DNA from: Ectobius pallidus
Taxonomy: Eukaryota; Arthropoda; Insecta; Blattodea; Ectobiidae
Assembly: GCA_964059195.1 (NCBI GenBank)
Contig: CAXKWD010000005.1
Location: 39,633,825 to 39,697,824 of the forward strand
Direction: 5' to 3'
Length of the DNA: 64,000 nt
This document shows, in pieces, positions 21,651 to 33,296 of this stretch. A program made the translations under genes and the position numbers. Position 1 is the first letter of the stretch, and every line of letters begins with the position of its first letter. The notes beneath the pieces are model-generated. The model made no database searches and was not told the origin of the DNA. It saw nothing but the letters and a program-made list of their open reading frames with translations.

Positions 21651-22789
21651 TGAAGCCGTTTGGAATGTCGGACCCCTTAACCAATCACACCATCGGCAAG
21701 ACAGTGACAGGACCTACAACTTGACATATAACATGTGACCATTAATTAATTATTTCATATCAAAATTCAATCATAATTAATTACAAGAAGTAATTATCAT
21801 CGGACAGACAGAAGATTAATATCAAAAGATTCGAAAAATTTCATACTATAAGAATATGCGTATAAAATTTATACCAGACTCATGACTTTGGACTTATTAA
21901 GCAATTACTGAAAGACCGGATGTCGGATCGCTTTGTATGCGACAGAGAGACGCTAGTCATTTATGTCAGGATTGATGAATGGATTTTAGGGGAAGAAACT
22001 CAGTTTTAACTGACTTTTAGCTAGGGACAAGACTACTATACCATTCAAGCTGACCAATAAGAGGCTGCGAGACGAATAGGCATAAGAAGTGGACCAATGA
22101 AATGATGTTAAGGAGAGGAATTAATGAAATCAAGTGAGGGAAAATTAACTACGAAAACTGTTCTGTTCTAACTGGGAAGCGTTGCCGAAAAGAAGTACAA
22201 TGTGAATTTTCTCCGCGCCGTAAAGAAATAGAGGGTTAAGTTTTAAGAATTATTGTGCGCGTAATAATTGAACATTTTAATATTTGTTACCTGTGAAACG
22301 TAGACTGAGAATCTCTCCACGCCGTAAAAATAGAGGAAGTGTTTGATACAAGTCATATGGATCGTCGGGGCGCGTTATTATTGAGTATAAAATATAAGCA
22401 GAATAGTAATTGAATATAGAAGTTTGCGTATATGAATATAGACACGTCCAGTATTTAAAAGCATAAGTCAGCATATATGAATATAGGCATCGCAGACTCC
22501 TTTGTGCAACGAACCCAGTGTGTCGCTTAGAAAGAAGTACTAATAAATCAAACATATTCATCAAGTAGGTGTTATAATATTTCTCCCCTGTAATTCCAAT
22601 TAACCACGAAAGGGATAAGAGTTCTTACTACCGCTGAGCAAGTACTAGCTAGGGTTGTCCGTTACCATTCTCGTAAAAAGGAACTGATCGGAAACTACAA
22701 ATTTATCTACATTTATGTAGGTTGGCGCCTATCTGTTTGGTGAAGTGCAAACGCACCCTATTTACGAGAGTGGTGAGACAAGCGGGCAT
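21651..22789 (+). repeat. 3' LTR
   Basis: Matches the 5' LTR throughout apart from scattered substitutions and a missing 13 bp direct duplication near 22245. It is followed by the AAACT target duplication at 22790-22794. Confidence 0.88.
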
Positions 22790-22962
22790 AAACTACACTT
22801 ATATTAAGCGCTAAAACATTTGAAAACTTTCTTACACAAAAATTCTTTAAAAGGTACTGTAGTTATAAAAAGGGACTGGATTTTTATGTGTAATAAGTTA
22901 AATAAGTAGCCTACATATTTACGTAAGGAAAATAAGCTGAATATGTACTGCAATATGTAATA

Positions 22963-23980
22963 CAGTGGAACCTCGTTAAGACGTTTTTCTAGGGACTGAG
23001 AAAAATATACGTCTTAAGCAGGAAAACGTACTACTGAAAATTTAAAAAAAAATCGTAGGGAGTATGTAGATAGGCCTATGTTTTCTAAGTTGCTCAGAAC
23101 CACTCAAAAGTGCATCCTAATGACTCAGAAATACCCATATTGACACACAGGAGCTTCTATGCCAAGCCATTAGTTATGCGAGATTCAAATTGTGTAAACA
23201 AATACATAGGCCTAACGATTTTATTTGAAAAAATTAAACAAAAGTTGCAAAAATTGAAGGAATGTATGGGAGCCATATTTAATGAAAAACCATACGAAAT
23301 TCACACAAAAAAGCATCCACTTTATTCTAAAACATCACACATGAAACAAGTTGCACTCCACAATCTATTAACAAACATAAAATAACTGGAAGTGTAATTG
23401 TTCAAAATTTCAGACGTGCCTGAATGTTAGCGAACAAAGTCAAATTGCTAATGAAATGTGATCCTATACCCATGTGAGAAGCATGATCTGCTTTTTTAGC
23501 CTACATTTCATCAAACATTCTAATATTTTCTTCTCGACACCACACGAACCGTAAGAAATTTGAAACATATTTCACTACCTAGAGAACACAATAAAAATAT
23601 CACGAAAAAAAATGGCGACTACACAGCTGACGCTGAAAAATCTGCATGACGTCAAAATGACCAATGAGAAGCAAACACAATGGCTGCCGATTGGTGTCCA
23701 AATGACCAATGAGAAGCAACTATAATGACTGACGATTGGTCCCATAGAGCAAAGAGTACAAGAATTCTGACATAGAGATTACACGATCGGACACAAACAA
23801 AGCTTGTGTTTGGCAAAGTGTGGTTGGCGAGCCAAATACGAACGTACTAAGCGTGAAACCAAAACGTGTTAAAGAAACATTTAAACATGTAATTATTAAG
23901 ATTGGGGCCGGGACTTCCAAAAAACGACTTACTATGCGGGAAAACGTAGTAATGAGGAACGTGCTAACGAGGTTCCACTG
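22963..23980. mobile_element. pogo/Tigger-type MITE flanked by TA
   Basis: Ends CAGTGGAACCTCGTTAAGAC and, inverted, CAGTGGAACCTCGTTAGCAC. TA duplications are at 22961-22962 and 23981-23982. It is 1018 bp with no transposase; a 91-codon frame at 23110-23385 has no recognisable domain. The CAGTRRAACC start is shared with the elements at 31921 and 54454. Confidence 0.82.
23640..23755 (+). promoter_or_regulatory. Duplicated segment with CRE-like and CCAAT motifs
   Basis: Inside the MITE, a TGACGTCA palindrome (near 23648) precedes two about 50 bp repeats of AATGACCAATGAGAAGCAA...GATTGGT. This gives four CCAAT/ATTGG boxes in about 110 bp. Promoter-like by motif content only. Confidence 0.3.
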
Positions 23981-24812
23981 TATTATGAAAATATTTAATA
24001 CCAAAATCTGACAGGATTGGTTGAGTAAAACTGCATTTTAAACTCTTAAAAGAAGGCAATATGGCTCAAGTTTATCAGCACTGGACCCAATAATAATACT
24101 GAAATCATGACATTCATAAAAAGGTTGTTTCTCAAAACAAAACCATTTTCATGGGAAAAATGCATTAAGAAAAAATTGTGTAATTTTAATGAAAATTATG
24201 AACATCTGAATCCATTTTTATTATCGTAAAAAATGCACAATTAATTTCTTACAAACTATGCAAATCTTAAAAAACATAGAGAAATCTGAGGTAGATAAAT
24301 ACATCACATTAATTCTCGTTTTGCACTATAACATCACAATTGTTACACACTGGTAGAAAAAAAAAAGCAAGAATATATTATGCTAGTACAGTGCACTCAA
24401 GCATTGAAACGAATGATACAGAAAGTCAAACCAGCAGAAAAAAGAAAGAGTAAACAAAAATTAAAATGAGAGAGGAAGGAAGTGAATTACACGTAACAGA
24501 ATAAAGAAAGAATAAAGAGTAAAGAAAGAATAGAAAGAAAAGGATTGAATAAAGTTAATTAGAAAGAAAAACAGTGTATTTCTCGTATTTCTCATCCTTA
24601 CTCATTCTTCATTTTCTATCATATCTAGTTCACTCGTCTGTGTACTCAAATGGTTCTGGTGGATGTGGTTCAGGGACTTCCTCTGAATTTGGACCATATG
24701 CTAAAATGAATCAGAACACCAACTTGTACAGTCAAATCAAACTAAATAACACAGGGACATTTTCATACAAGACGAGGTTCATTACCCATCCTTAGGAATA
24801 ATGATATTACAA

Positions 24813-25262
24813 CAGCTCTTTAAGTTATCTTTAAGAAATACAACATAGTAAATACATTTATAGTCACTGTGAACATTAAGTTTTGAATATCTATTTTAAC
24901 GCTGTTCATTCCTATTTCAGACAATATTATAGTCCATTATTCCGTTATTATAAGGTACTTTGCTCTTGTGGCAATCTCCTTATAAGGAAAATACAAATAA
25001 GTATAAAATTATGGCAACTTGCTCGTCTTGGTCTTGGTCCAGCTCTTTAAGTTATCTTTAAGAAATACAACATAGTAAATACATTTATAGTCACTGTGAA
25101 CATTAAGTTTTGAATATCTATTTTAACGCTGTTCATTCTTATTTCAGACAATATTATAGTCCATTATTCCGTTATTATAAGGTACTTTGCTCTTGTGGCA
25201 ATCTCCTTATAAGGAAAATACAAATAAGTATAAAATTATGGCAACTTGCTCGTCTTGGTCCT
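24813..25262. repeat. Recent tandem duplication, period about 227 bp
   Basis: AGCTCTTTAAGTTATCTTTA begins at 24814 and again at 25041. The two units are nearly identical through CTTGCTCGTCTTGGTC; I saw one C/T difference. No gene inside. Confidence 0.9.
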
Positions 25263-25741
25263 CACTGAACTTCTACCAGGCTGCCCCATGTGTATGTACC
25301 ACTGTGCAGTAATTATATTTGGGGTCTAGGTAATTATACTTATAGTGCGGGCCTAGCTATAGTGCGGGCCTAGCTATATTCCACAAGTACACCCTAAAAA
25401 AAAAAAAAGCCTGGGCTCCAGATTTCCCTCCATAGTGTGTGTGGTAGAATTGTGGTCTACTATTTGAAAAGATCAGAGATTGAAAGTTGGTCCAAACTTT
25501 TTTTAATTCTCATTTTTCTTGTGTACTGATAACAATATTGTGAAATATTTAACATTTTTATTTATTTATTTTATTTATTTTTATTTATGTATTTATTTAA
25601 CAAAAGGTCCCAACGAGCCAATTGCTCACATTAAGGGACAGTATTACAAGGATGACAAAATTCAAAGTTATTATAATAAAATTGTTACAATAATTTACAC
25701 AAATAAGTATACACAGTAAGTATAATAGAAATATTGTTCAC

Positions 25742-26512
25742 TTAATCATTTAATAGAAAAATCTTCAACTTTTTTTTGAAACTATTTAAGTTTTTAACAG
25801 ATCTTATTTCCAGTGGAATTTCATTAAAAAGATTTGCAAGATAATTTTTCACTCCCCTTAGTCCATATGTAACCAATTCAGAATGCGTGACGAAAATATT
25901 TGATTTGTTTCTCGTGCCATAAGAATGCACATTTTCAAGAAAACGCAATGCAATGTTATTATGAACATGTCTGTTTACTACTTTATATATAAAGATTGCA
26001 GCACTATACTTTATTATTAATTCTAATGGAAGAATTCCTGATTGCTCATATAATACTTTGACTGGTGTTAAGTAATGACAGCCTGAAAGATTTCTTACAG
26101 CCCTATTTTGAAGAATTTTTATCTTATGCAAATATTTCTTTTTTGAACGTCCCCATATAAATACCATATACAATATGTAAGAGTGTACTAGGGAATAATA
26201 AAGAGATCTCATACTAGAATGTGATAATATTCCACCCAATCGTCGTAATACTCCAATTATCGGCGCAATTTTACTACAAAGGCTTAAAATATGCATATCC
26301 CAGTTTAAATGTTCATCTATTATTAAACCTAAATACTTTGCATTTGATACCTTCTGTATAGGTACATCATTTATTGTAATTGCAGAATTAATGTTTAGAA
26401 TGATTGAAGGTTTATGAAATATCATAAATACTGTCTTTTGAGCATTTAGTGATAATTTATTGGACGCTAACCATTTTTCTAAGATTCTGAGGTCTTTTTG
26501 CATATTATTCAT
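25742..26512 (-). pseudogene. LINE ORF2 part 3: C-terminal thumb and tail domain
   Basis: 256 codons resuming after the inserted fragment: MQKDLRILEKWLASNKLSLN, KYLGLIIDEHLNWDMHI, LYYSLVHSYILYMVFIWG (the usual HS...Y...WG block) and KIKILQNRAVRNLSG. It ends with NLFNEIPLEIRSVKNLNSFK and KKLKIFLLND before the stop. This matches the ends of CR1/L2/Rex-type proteins. The frame is clean, so only the upstream breaks inactivate the copy. Confidence 0.83.
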
Positions 26513-26532
26513 TACGTCATCAATAGTATCGT

Positions 26533-26612
26533 CTAGTCAGAAGATACTGGGAAGCCAGAAGGAAAATGGAGATCCTCCAACTCCTAGAGCATTAGCAACC
26601 AACCAACCAACA
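26533..26612 (+). mobile_element. 80 bp 5'-truncated LINE 3' end with (CCAA)n tail, inserted in the RT gene
   Basis: Matches the terminal segment of the LINE at 4907-4980 almost base for base (AGTCAGAAGATACTGGGAAG ... CCTAGAGCATTAGCAACCAA). It ends in the same CCAA repeats. It lies in the plus orientation within a minus-strand reverse transcriptase gene, immediately after FADDTTIFY. No clear target duplication. Confidence 0.85.
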
Positions 26613-26930
26613 TAAAATATGGTTGTATCATCTGCAAACATTGTGACTGTACCATTCAGATTTATTTTGCTCACGTCATTAATATAAATTAAGAAAAGCA
26701 ATGGTCCTAAAACAGATCCTTGTGGAACTCCATAATTTATTGGAATAGAATCACTATCAAAACCATTCACAGTAACATACTGTGTTCTATAACTCATATA
26801 ACTTTGGAACCAATTTAATGCTAAACCTCTAATACCAACTGCTTCTAGTTTTTCCAGTAGAATTAAATGATTAACTGTGTCAAAAGCTTTTCGTAGATCT
26901 AAAAATAGTCCACTTGCAAACTTATTTTTG
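26613..26930 (-). pseudogene. LINE ORF2 part 2: reverse transcriptase core
   Basis: Continues the polymerase in the shifted frame: FLDLRKAFDTVNH (motif A Asp), NWFQSYMSYRTQYV, NYGVPQGSVLGPLLFLIYIN (motif B) and FADDTTIFY (motif C, catalytic FADD intact). Coding stops directly after IFY because a foreign LINE fragment has inserted. Both catalytic Asp pairs are preserved, so the lesions are the frameshift and the insertion rather than active-site loss. Confidence 0.83.
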
Positions 26931-28700
26931 TCTAAAGCTTAAAGTTGAGGAAGATTTACGAAACCCATATTGGAATTTATATAGAAAATCTATTTTTTCA
27001 AGGTATGATGTTAACCTTTTCTTCATACATTTCTCTAAAATCTTTGATATTACTGGTAAAATTGAAATGGGCCGATAATTGTTTAGATTGTTTCTATCAC
27101 CATTTTTAAATACTGGGATTACACGTGAAATTTTACATTTTTTAGGGACTGCTCCTATTTTAAACGAATAATTTATAAAATCTGCAATATACCTACTAAT
27201 GGACTGCATACATTTTTTAAAGAAAACGTTTGTTAATCCATCTTTAGTTATATTACATTTGTTTTTCAAGTTAGAAATTATATTTTTAATTTCAATTTCC
27301 ATAACTGGTGCAATGAAAAATGAATTCCTTTCTTTGTATTGTTTTTCAATATTTAATATGTTATTGCAATGAATCGATTCAGCTAATGTAGATCCTATAT
27401 TTACAAAGTATTCATTAAATATTTGAGGAACATCTTTTCCCTGATAGTTTATTCCTTCTTTATAAAGTTCTATAGCTTCATTAGTAATATTCGGATCAGA
27501 AGAATTGCTTAGTATTTTATTAACCTCTTTCCAAAATTGTTTTGGATTACCATTAGTTTTTTTTAGACACTTCTCATAATATTCCTTTTTTAGAATTCTT
27601 TTTTTTGAAGTAACCAAGTTTCTAACTTTCTTATATTCCAACCTTAAACTATTATTATTACAATGTCTTTTAACATGTGCATGCAAAATGTCTTTTCTTT
27701 GGATTAACAATAAAAGGTCATTTGTTATCCAAGGAATTGTTTTCTCATAAGTAGGTTTAAATTGTGACGACGGTTTAAACTTAGTGATGCAAGATGATGA
27801 ACTAATTCCGACATTAATAAATTCCATTAGTTCATCAAAACATTGATCAATATCACCTTTACATTCAAAGTTATTTTTAAAAAAATACTCATTCATCTTT
27901 AAAAAATCAATATGCCTGTTGATTACTTTTGGACTATCCAACAATTTTTGTTTTGATTTTAATGAGGGAATATGAGTATTTAATATTAACATATTATGAT
28001 CACTAATATCAGATTTTACATTAAATATGTCATAACGATATTCACATTTATTAACTAAAATGTGATCAAGTAAAGTTGAAGTTTTTTCTGCTTCTCTAGT
28101 AGCATACAATTTATTAGCTAAATGAATACTGAAGGAATCCCAAAATTGTTTGTAATTTTCATATTGCATGGAATTATCAAGAGTGTTAATATTAGTATCC
28201 CCAGCAATAAATAAAGCATCATTTCTGTAATCCTGTATAAATTTGCAAAAATCATCAAGAAATGCATCAGTATTACTTATCCTAGAGTTATATAATCCAA
28301 TAATGGTGAATTTATTTCTATTTACTTCAATCTGAACAGATAATATATTATGATTATCAGTATCTATTTTATTAAGAAATTTAGATTTCCAGCGGTTATC
28401 TACAAAAATAGCTACACCACCTCCTATTTTTGTTGCCCGATGAGAATAGAAGGCCGAAAAGCCCGTTAATTGGAAAAATTTTGACTCATTTAATGTAATC
28501 CATGTTTCTGTAAGAATTAAAATATCATATTGGTTATTACAAACCAAAGCCTCTATAGAGTCTAATTTATTTCTCATGCTACGGACATTGAGACATAGTA
28601 ATTTAAGGTCATTGTTACGTAACAGATGACCATTATGTACAATTTGTGCTAAATAATCATATTTATATTCACAAACATTAAAAGATGAATCGATATTCAT
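26922..28700 (-). pseudogene. LINE ORF2 part 1: endonuclease and start of reverse transcriptase
   Basis: 592 codons from an ATG at 28700. Endonuclease motifs in order: LLCLNVRSMRNKLDSIEALV, ILILTETWI (the metal-binding Glu), GGGVAIFV, FIAGDTNIN (degenerate GDFN) and SDHNMLILN (catalytic SDH). The start of the polymerase follows: KKCKISRVIPVFKNGDRNNL, NYRPISILPVISKILEK and FQYGFRKSSSTL. The frame then breaks at about 26930-26940, where a one-base change moves the coding to another frame. Everything up to that point looks intact, so decay is mild. Confidence 0.85.
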
Positions 28701-28789
28701 TCTGAAAATTTAAATGTGTTGAAAATGAATATTTATAACATTAAGTTATAATACTTGTATCCTCAACTACTAATACATTAATCAAATTA

Positions 28790-29400
28790 TTAGTTTCATT
28801 CATTTATATTTCAAAATATCAGAGTCGCTGCTGATATTGAATATAGGGGAAGTGTCTGACTCTCTAATCAATATCTCTATCATCTGCATCAGTTTGTTAC
28901 TAGATATATGTAAGGTATCAATATGCAGTGATTAATACTGTAACACACATCTATTGCTGCCTGTGAACAGAATAAGAAAAGGTTATTTTGAATCACATAA
29001 ATTTGCTTATTTGGAAATTTAAATATGCATTGATTAAAAACACAATTCTTATATGGTGCAAGTCAGTTCATGTTATTTTATTCTTTTCTGAGTTTACACT
29101 CCGTGATACAACATCCCTGGAGATACTGGGCCTGAATTTAGCTTATCTTAATTAGGTTAACTATTTCTCATCCCACTGTTGGTAGCACTGGTAGTATCTG
29201 GAACTCATTTGAGTGTTCATTCAGTTCAGTGGCGTAGACTTTGAAACTGAGTCTACCTAAATAATATAAGAAAATAAGTGGATTCATAAACAAATAAATA
29301 AAGGCAGCATGAACCAAGTCATTAATCATGTTATAAACTCATTAGCTCTGTCAACAGAATATTTTTCGCCGCTGCATACCCCAACCCCTCCTGATATTAT
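28790..29400. other. No gene recognised
   Basis: AT-rich sequence upstream of the LINE. It may contain the LINE 5' UTR, but no boundary or target duplication was identified. Confidence 0.35.
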
Positions 29401-29418
29401 ACGTCAACTTCTGGTGTC

Positions 29419-29709
29419 ATGTACTTAGGCAGCATCAAAATCTCAGGATGTGGCAGTAAAGACGAGCTGAGACTGAGCGATGGTCCAGCCAGTCAAGTCT
29501 CATACAAGTGTGAGTTATATGACTACTCGTTGCGAAGACAGGCCAATTTGTTTCCCAAGAGCAGCATAAAGTCACCACCAAAGAGACTGGAGAGAATTTT
29601 GAGAACACTAGTCTCTTCAGGTACCCGCATGCTTGAAGAGCACCCGAGCCAGAAGCCGGACAATAGAATGAATAAGGGAAGGGTACATTCATCACTGACC
29701 CAGCATTGA
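29419..29709 (+). CDS. Possible host exon of unknown function
   Basis: A 96-codon frame (MYLGSIKISGCGSKDELRLS...) in a local GC-richer patch, preceded by TTAGGCAG, which could serve as a splice acceptor within the first codons. The C-terminal half is basic (KSPPKRLERILRTLVSSG) and ends at a stop in TQH. It belongs to no repeat I can see elsewhere in the window. I do not recognise the protein, and the frame could be chance. Confidence 0.22.
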   Translation: MYLGSIKISGCGSKDELRLSDGPASQVSYKCELYDYSLRRQANLFPKSSIKSPPKRLERILRTLVSSGTRMLEEHPSQKPDNRMNKGRVHSSLTQH

Positions 29710-29938
29710 GTGGTGTTAACTAATTTTAAACTTGTGGTTATTTCTGTGTTGCATATTTTAATCTAATAAGTATGGACAATTCCACAGATAACACAGTTTT
29801 TTATTCTATTGTATGAACCAAAAACTTGTACTGTAAGGTAAAAAACCAACTCCTAAACTTGATTTAGAAGCTTTTTAAAAATTGATTCTTATTCTTTATT
29901 TTTTAATCTATATAGTTTAGTTTCAAAAACAAAGAGCG

Positions 29939-30031
29939 ATAATAATAATTAATAATAATAATAATAATAGTAATAATAATAATAATAATAATGACTAATA
30001 TTATTACTACTACTACTATTACTACTACTAC

Positions 30032-30091
<60 letters not shown>

Positions 30092-30095
30092 AATA
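29939..30095. repeat. (AAT)n / (ACT)n microsatellite
   Basis: About 150 bp of ATA/AAT triplets with an internal block of ACT/TAC triplets. It lies just before the SINE at 30123. Confidence 0.9.
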
Positions 30096-30122
30096 CTTTA
30101 TATAGATATATAGGAAATATAA

Positions 30123-30227
30123 GGGGAACGCCATAGCGTAGTGGTTGAGGCGCTGCGCTACAAACCGGAAGGTCGCAGGTTCGATTCCCTCTGGGCCTCC
30201 ATGGTCTGTATAGGGATCACTTTACTT
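30123..30227 (+). mobile_element. tRNA-derived SINE, 105 bp, 14 bp target duplication
   Basis: TAGCGTAGTGGTTGAGG gives an A-box and GGTTCGATTCC a perfect B-box of an RNA polymerase III promoter. The head resembles a tRNA gene but lacks a credible cloverleaf end. TATAGGAAATATAA flanks it on both sides (30109-30122 and 30228-30241). Short element ending after ACTTTACTT. Confidence 0.85.
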
Positions 30228-30241
30228 TATAGGAAATATAA

Positions 30242-30915
30242 TCCATGTGCAAAATATTAACATTATTTTATTATTTATAACATTAATACAATGGGAATTC
30301 GTGTATAATTTCAATAATTATAAATTCATATTTTAAAATCCAGAACACAATGTCAAGCTAAGCCACTGATTCAGTTACTATACTGTGATCTCACAGCTGA
30401 AACAATACTGATTTGATTTTAAACAACTCAAGTAAGAAAGTAATTATTATTTACAAAATCCACTACATTTTATTCATGGAATTGCCTCAATGAATCTCAC
30501 TCAAGATTATGAGTTTCATCAGATAAATTCGCTTGCACTTTGGACTCATGAATCTGTTGATAAATTCATAATCTCTCGTGGGATGTGTAGAGGGTCGGTG
30601 ACTATGTTGTTGGGCGCCTTGTATAAACGAATAGTTTATACTAAATTTATATTTTATAGTAGTACACGTCGATTCCCTACAGCTATGCCAGTCGATCACA
30701 GAACATTTACCTCTATCCTCAGGGCAGAGAGTGAAGAACAATGTTATTATTTGCTAATAGAAATAATGTTCGCAGAATTCAGTTGTAGTAGTTATTTATT
30801 TCCAATTAAATCACTTTGGAAATATGGTTAACAGGAGGATTAAAGTACAGAAAGTTCTTTTAATAAAATAATACCAGATAGATATGCAATGGTATGATAA
30901 TGGCTTGCTTGGGAA
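30242..30915. other. No gene recognised
   Basis: AT-rich. The 113-codon plus-strand frame at 30490-30831 has no familiar motif. Confidence 0.35.
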
Positions 30916-30919
30916 TAAA

Positions 30920-31140
30920 ATTCCGAAGTCCGATAAATTAATTCGGAGAATAATTTATAAGTACTGATATTAGTTACTCGGAGGATGTCTAAGTCAAATA
31001 AATTATATAACCGAAGAAAAATCTAAGTTCAATAAATAGGTAGAGGATAAAATTTCAGAGTCCAATAAATTCCTTGCGCTGAAATATTCTAAGTCCAATA
31101 AATTACTCTTGCGAAAATTTATAAGTTCATTTAATTCGCC
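30920..31140. repeat. Degenerate about 33 bp repeats containing AAGTCCAATAAATTA
   Basis: Variants of AAGTCCAATAAATTA start near 30926, 30991, 31025, 31059 and 31092, with a weaker one near 31125. Most are spaced 33-34 bp apart. An old, diverged minisatellite. Confidence 0.6.
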
Positions 31141-31601
31141 GCACACTTCTCCGAGAGCAAAGTATAACTTGATGGCTTTCACGGAATGTAGTAGTCGGCA
31201 CTTGGCCGTGTAGCAGACTAATCTCGGCACTTGCCGAAAGCAGAATGATTCTCACTTCTCTTCAATTAATTAATACAGCCTGCACAGAAAGACCACTAGG
31301 CTCCCCTCCATTAATTATCATTGGTGGATCCTGGTCACCTGACCTTAAAACTTACATCTAATTGGCAACCTATTTGACCAATCGTTAATCTGCTTAAACA
31401 CCCCAAAATTCCCAACTTTCACTTTCACACAAATTGAGACTCCTTTGTATTTAATTTTCCTGATTAAATCAATGTATTACTTTTAGCAGCCCATTATAAT
31501 CACAAAGCGTTTAGAAGTTCTGTCTTAGGAACAAAAGACCCAACTCCAGAAATAGATCAGTGTACCAGTATTTGTATAGAACGGTCACTGTAACAAAAGG
31601 C

Positions 31602-31787
31602 AGCTTACACCCAGGCAGCATCCCCAATTCAATGCGCAGTGATTATCTGGCCGGGTAATTCCTTGGCTTGCCTGTTCATTTCTAAGTACAAAGTAGCTTA
31701 TACCTGGGCAGCATCCCCAATTCAATGCGCAGTGATTATCTGGCCGGGTAATTCCTTGGCTTGCCTATTCATTTCCAAGTTACTTGC
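31602..31787. repeat. Tandem duplication, period 93 bp
   Basis: AGCTTACACCCAGGCAGCAT at 31602 and AGCTTATACCTGGGCAGCAT at 31695 start two copies, both continuing through GGCCGGGTAATTCCTTGGCT. Confidence 0.88.
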
Positions 31788-31920
31788 TACTGTTAATAAT
31801 TTGCAATATTTAATTAAAAGTCTATTAACTTCTTAATATGAATTTGCTTAATTAAATGAATATTACTAATGTTTAGTTTATTACAAGCTGTATCTTTTGA
31901 TACCAAACACCATGTATGTA

Positions 31921-32794
31921 CAGTAAAACCTTGTTAACACGAATTCCAAGGGACCAAAAAATGAGGGGTTCGTGTTAAAAAAGTTCGTGCTAACCAGGGA
32001 CTAATTTTTTTTTTAATGAACCAATTACGGTATACACTATCGTAGAAAATACTGTTACATGCAAAAGTAGGCTATGTAATTAGGCCTACCTTTTAAAAAA
32101 GATCATTTCCTGTAGAAAAATTCAAGTAAGTTGCGCTGTCGCGGATGGGAACGAAAGTACCTGGAAACTTCATGGCCAACTGTATTCACAACTTCAGTAA
32201 ACCCAGCAGATGATTCGGATGTTGCAGCAAAACGTTCTCAAGTGGCTACGGCGGCAAACACTTCCTGGCGGGTGGGTTACAAGTTTTAATGCAACGTATG
32301 ATTAAATCATACTGGTTATGTTTGAATGAACAGAAAAATAAAATAAGAAACGTTATAACCTGTTGTTGGTGGCACGATGCTTTATTTATTTATTTAGTAA
32401 TCCTGTAGACCAGCAGTACTGGCAAAGGATAACAATAACAATAACTCCTGATTGTCGAGCGACTGCACCAGCCAGCGTTGATGTTAATCCAATTACCCGT
32501 AGCCATTCACATAAGTAACTGGGAATTTCATAAAGGTTTACGTTTAACTTCATTTCTTGCATGCCTAGCGAAGGAAGAACAGGAAATAACAATTTGAAAA
32601 GCTTTGGAAGTTTGTGTTAAGTGACATTTCAAGATTAAAGGGACAGAAAAACAGTTCGCAGTTCATGGTAACCGAAATACGTGTTAACCGATAAAACTTT
32701 CATAAGAAACAATACATCTTTGCCGGGACCAAATCTTTGTTCTTGTTAACAGAGTGTTCGTCGTAAGCGAGTTCTTGTTAACGGGCTTTTACTG
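31921..32794. mobile_element. pogo/Tigger-type MITE flanked by TA
   Basis: Left end CAGTAAAACCTTGTTAACAC and inverted right end CAGTAAAAGCCCGTTAACAA, with TA at 31919-31920 and 32795-32796. 874 bp, no transposase. The ends are more diverged than at 22963, so it is probably older. Confidence 0.78.
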
Positions 32795-32796
32795 TA

Positions 32797-33296
32797 TAAC
32801 AACTGTTATTAATGATATAAAAGTTATATAAAAATTATGATATTAAAATACAATAATTATGCTTACTAATTAATCGCTAGAGTGCTGGAACCACTATAGA
32901 TGTCCTATGTCAAAAAGTGTCTTAAGTTTCAGGGATGAAATTAAGAGGACCTAACTCTACGCAAAATTTAAAACCAACTTCAACATGTGTGAAACCTTCC
33001 TTTTTTAGTATTGTCTCCTTGGCAATGAAGAGATTAAGGAGGTCTGGTCATTACACAGGCAACAATTCCTTGGTCACTGCCCTTAATTCATAGAAATTAG
33101 TTGAGCGGTTCAACAATGATGGTATTTTTGAGAATGAATGGAGATTCACTAAAAAAAAAACCTTTATTCATTTATATTATTAAAAAAATTATTGTTTATA
33201 ACTTCTCTAATTTTTACTTAAAATTAGGGAAGTCTGCTATCTTATAAACAATAATATATTTAAACAATATACAGTAAGTTACTTCATTATACCAAC
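32797..33296. other. No gene recognised (probable intron)
   Basis: AT-rich sequence downstream, in transcription order, of the exon at 33297-33423. Confidence 0.35.

Larger units (their letters stand above)
15664..22789 (+). mobile_element. Complete LTR retrotransposon lacking pol (gag plus frameshifted ORF)
   Basis: Two direct repeats (15664-16815 and 21651-22789) are about 99% identical, with roughly a dozen substitutions and one 13 bp indel seen by eye. AAACT flanks the element on both sides (15659-15663 and 22790-22794). Inside are a primer-binding-site-like TGG motif, a gag gene, a -1 slippery site and a second frame. About 1.5 kb of mostly non-coding sequence then runs to the 3' LTR. 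No protease, reverse transcriptase, RNase H or integrase motif is visible. I infer a recently inserted, non-autonomous element that would need polymerase from a partner. Confidence 0.88.
25556..28700 (-). mobile_element. Nearly full-length LINE (CR1/L2-like), with nested insertion
   Basis: The minus-strand order is complete: apurinic-type endonuclease, reverse transcriptase, C-terminal domain, 3' UTR ending GGGACCTTTTGTT, then an (AAATA)n-type tail (plus coordinates 25556-25602). The protein is broken twice: a frameshift near 26930 and an 80 bp LINE fragment at 26533-26612. No ORF1 was found upstream of 28700. Assignment to the CR1/L2 group rests on general motif style and tail, and is approximate. 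Confidence 0.82.

Noticed and set aside
29949..30134. 61-codon Ile/Ser/Tyr-rich frame
   Set aside because: Translation of a triplet microsatellite.
30123..30200. tRNA gene
   Set aside because: A- and B-boxes are present, but the acceptor stem does not close and the unit has a 14 bp target duplication, so it is a SINE.
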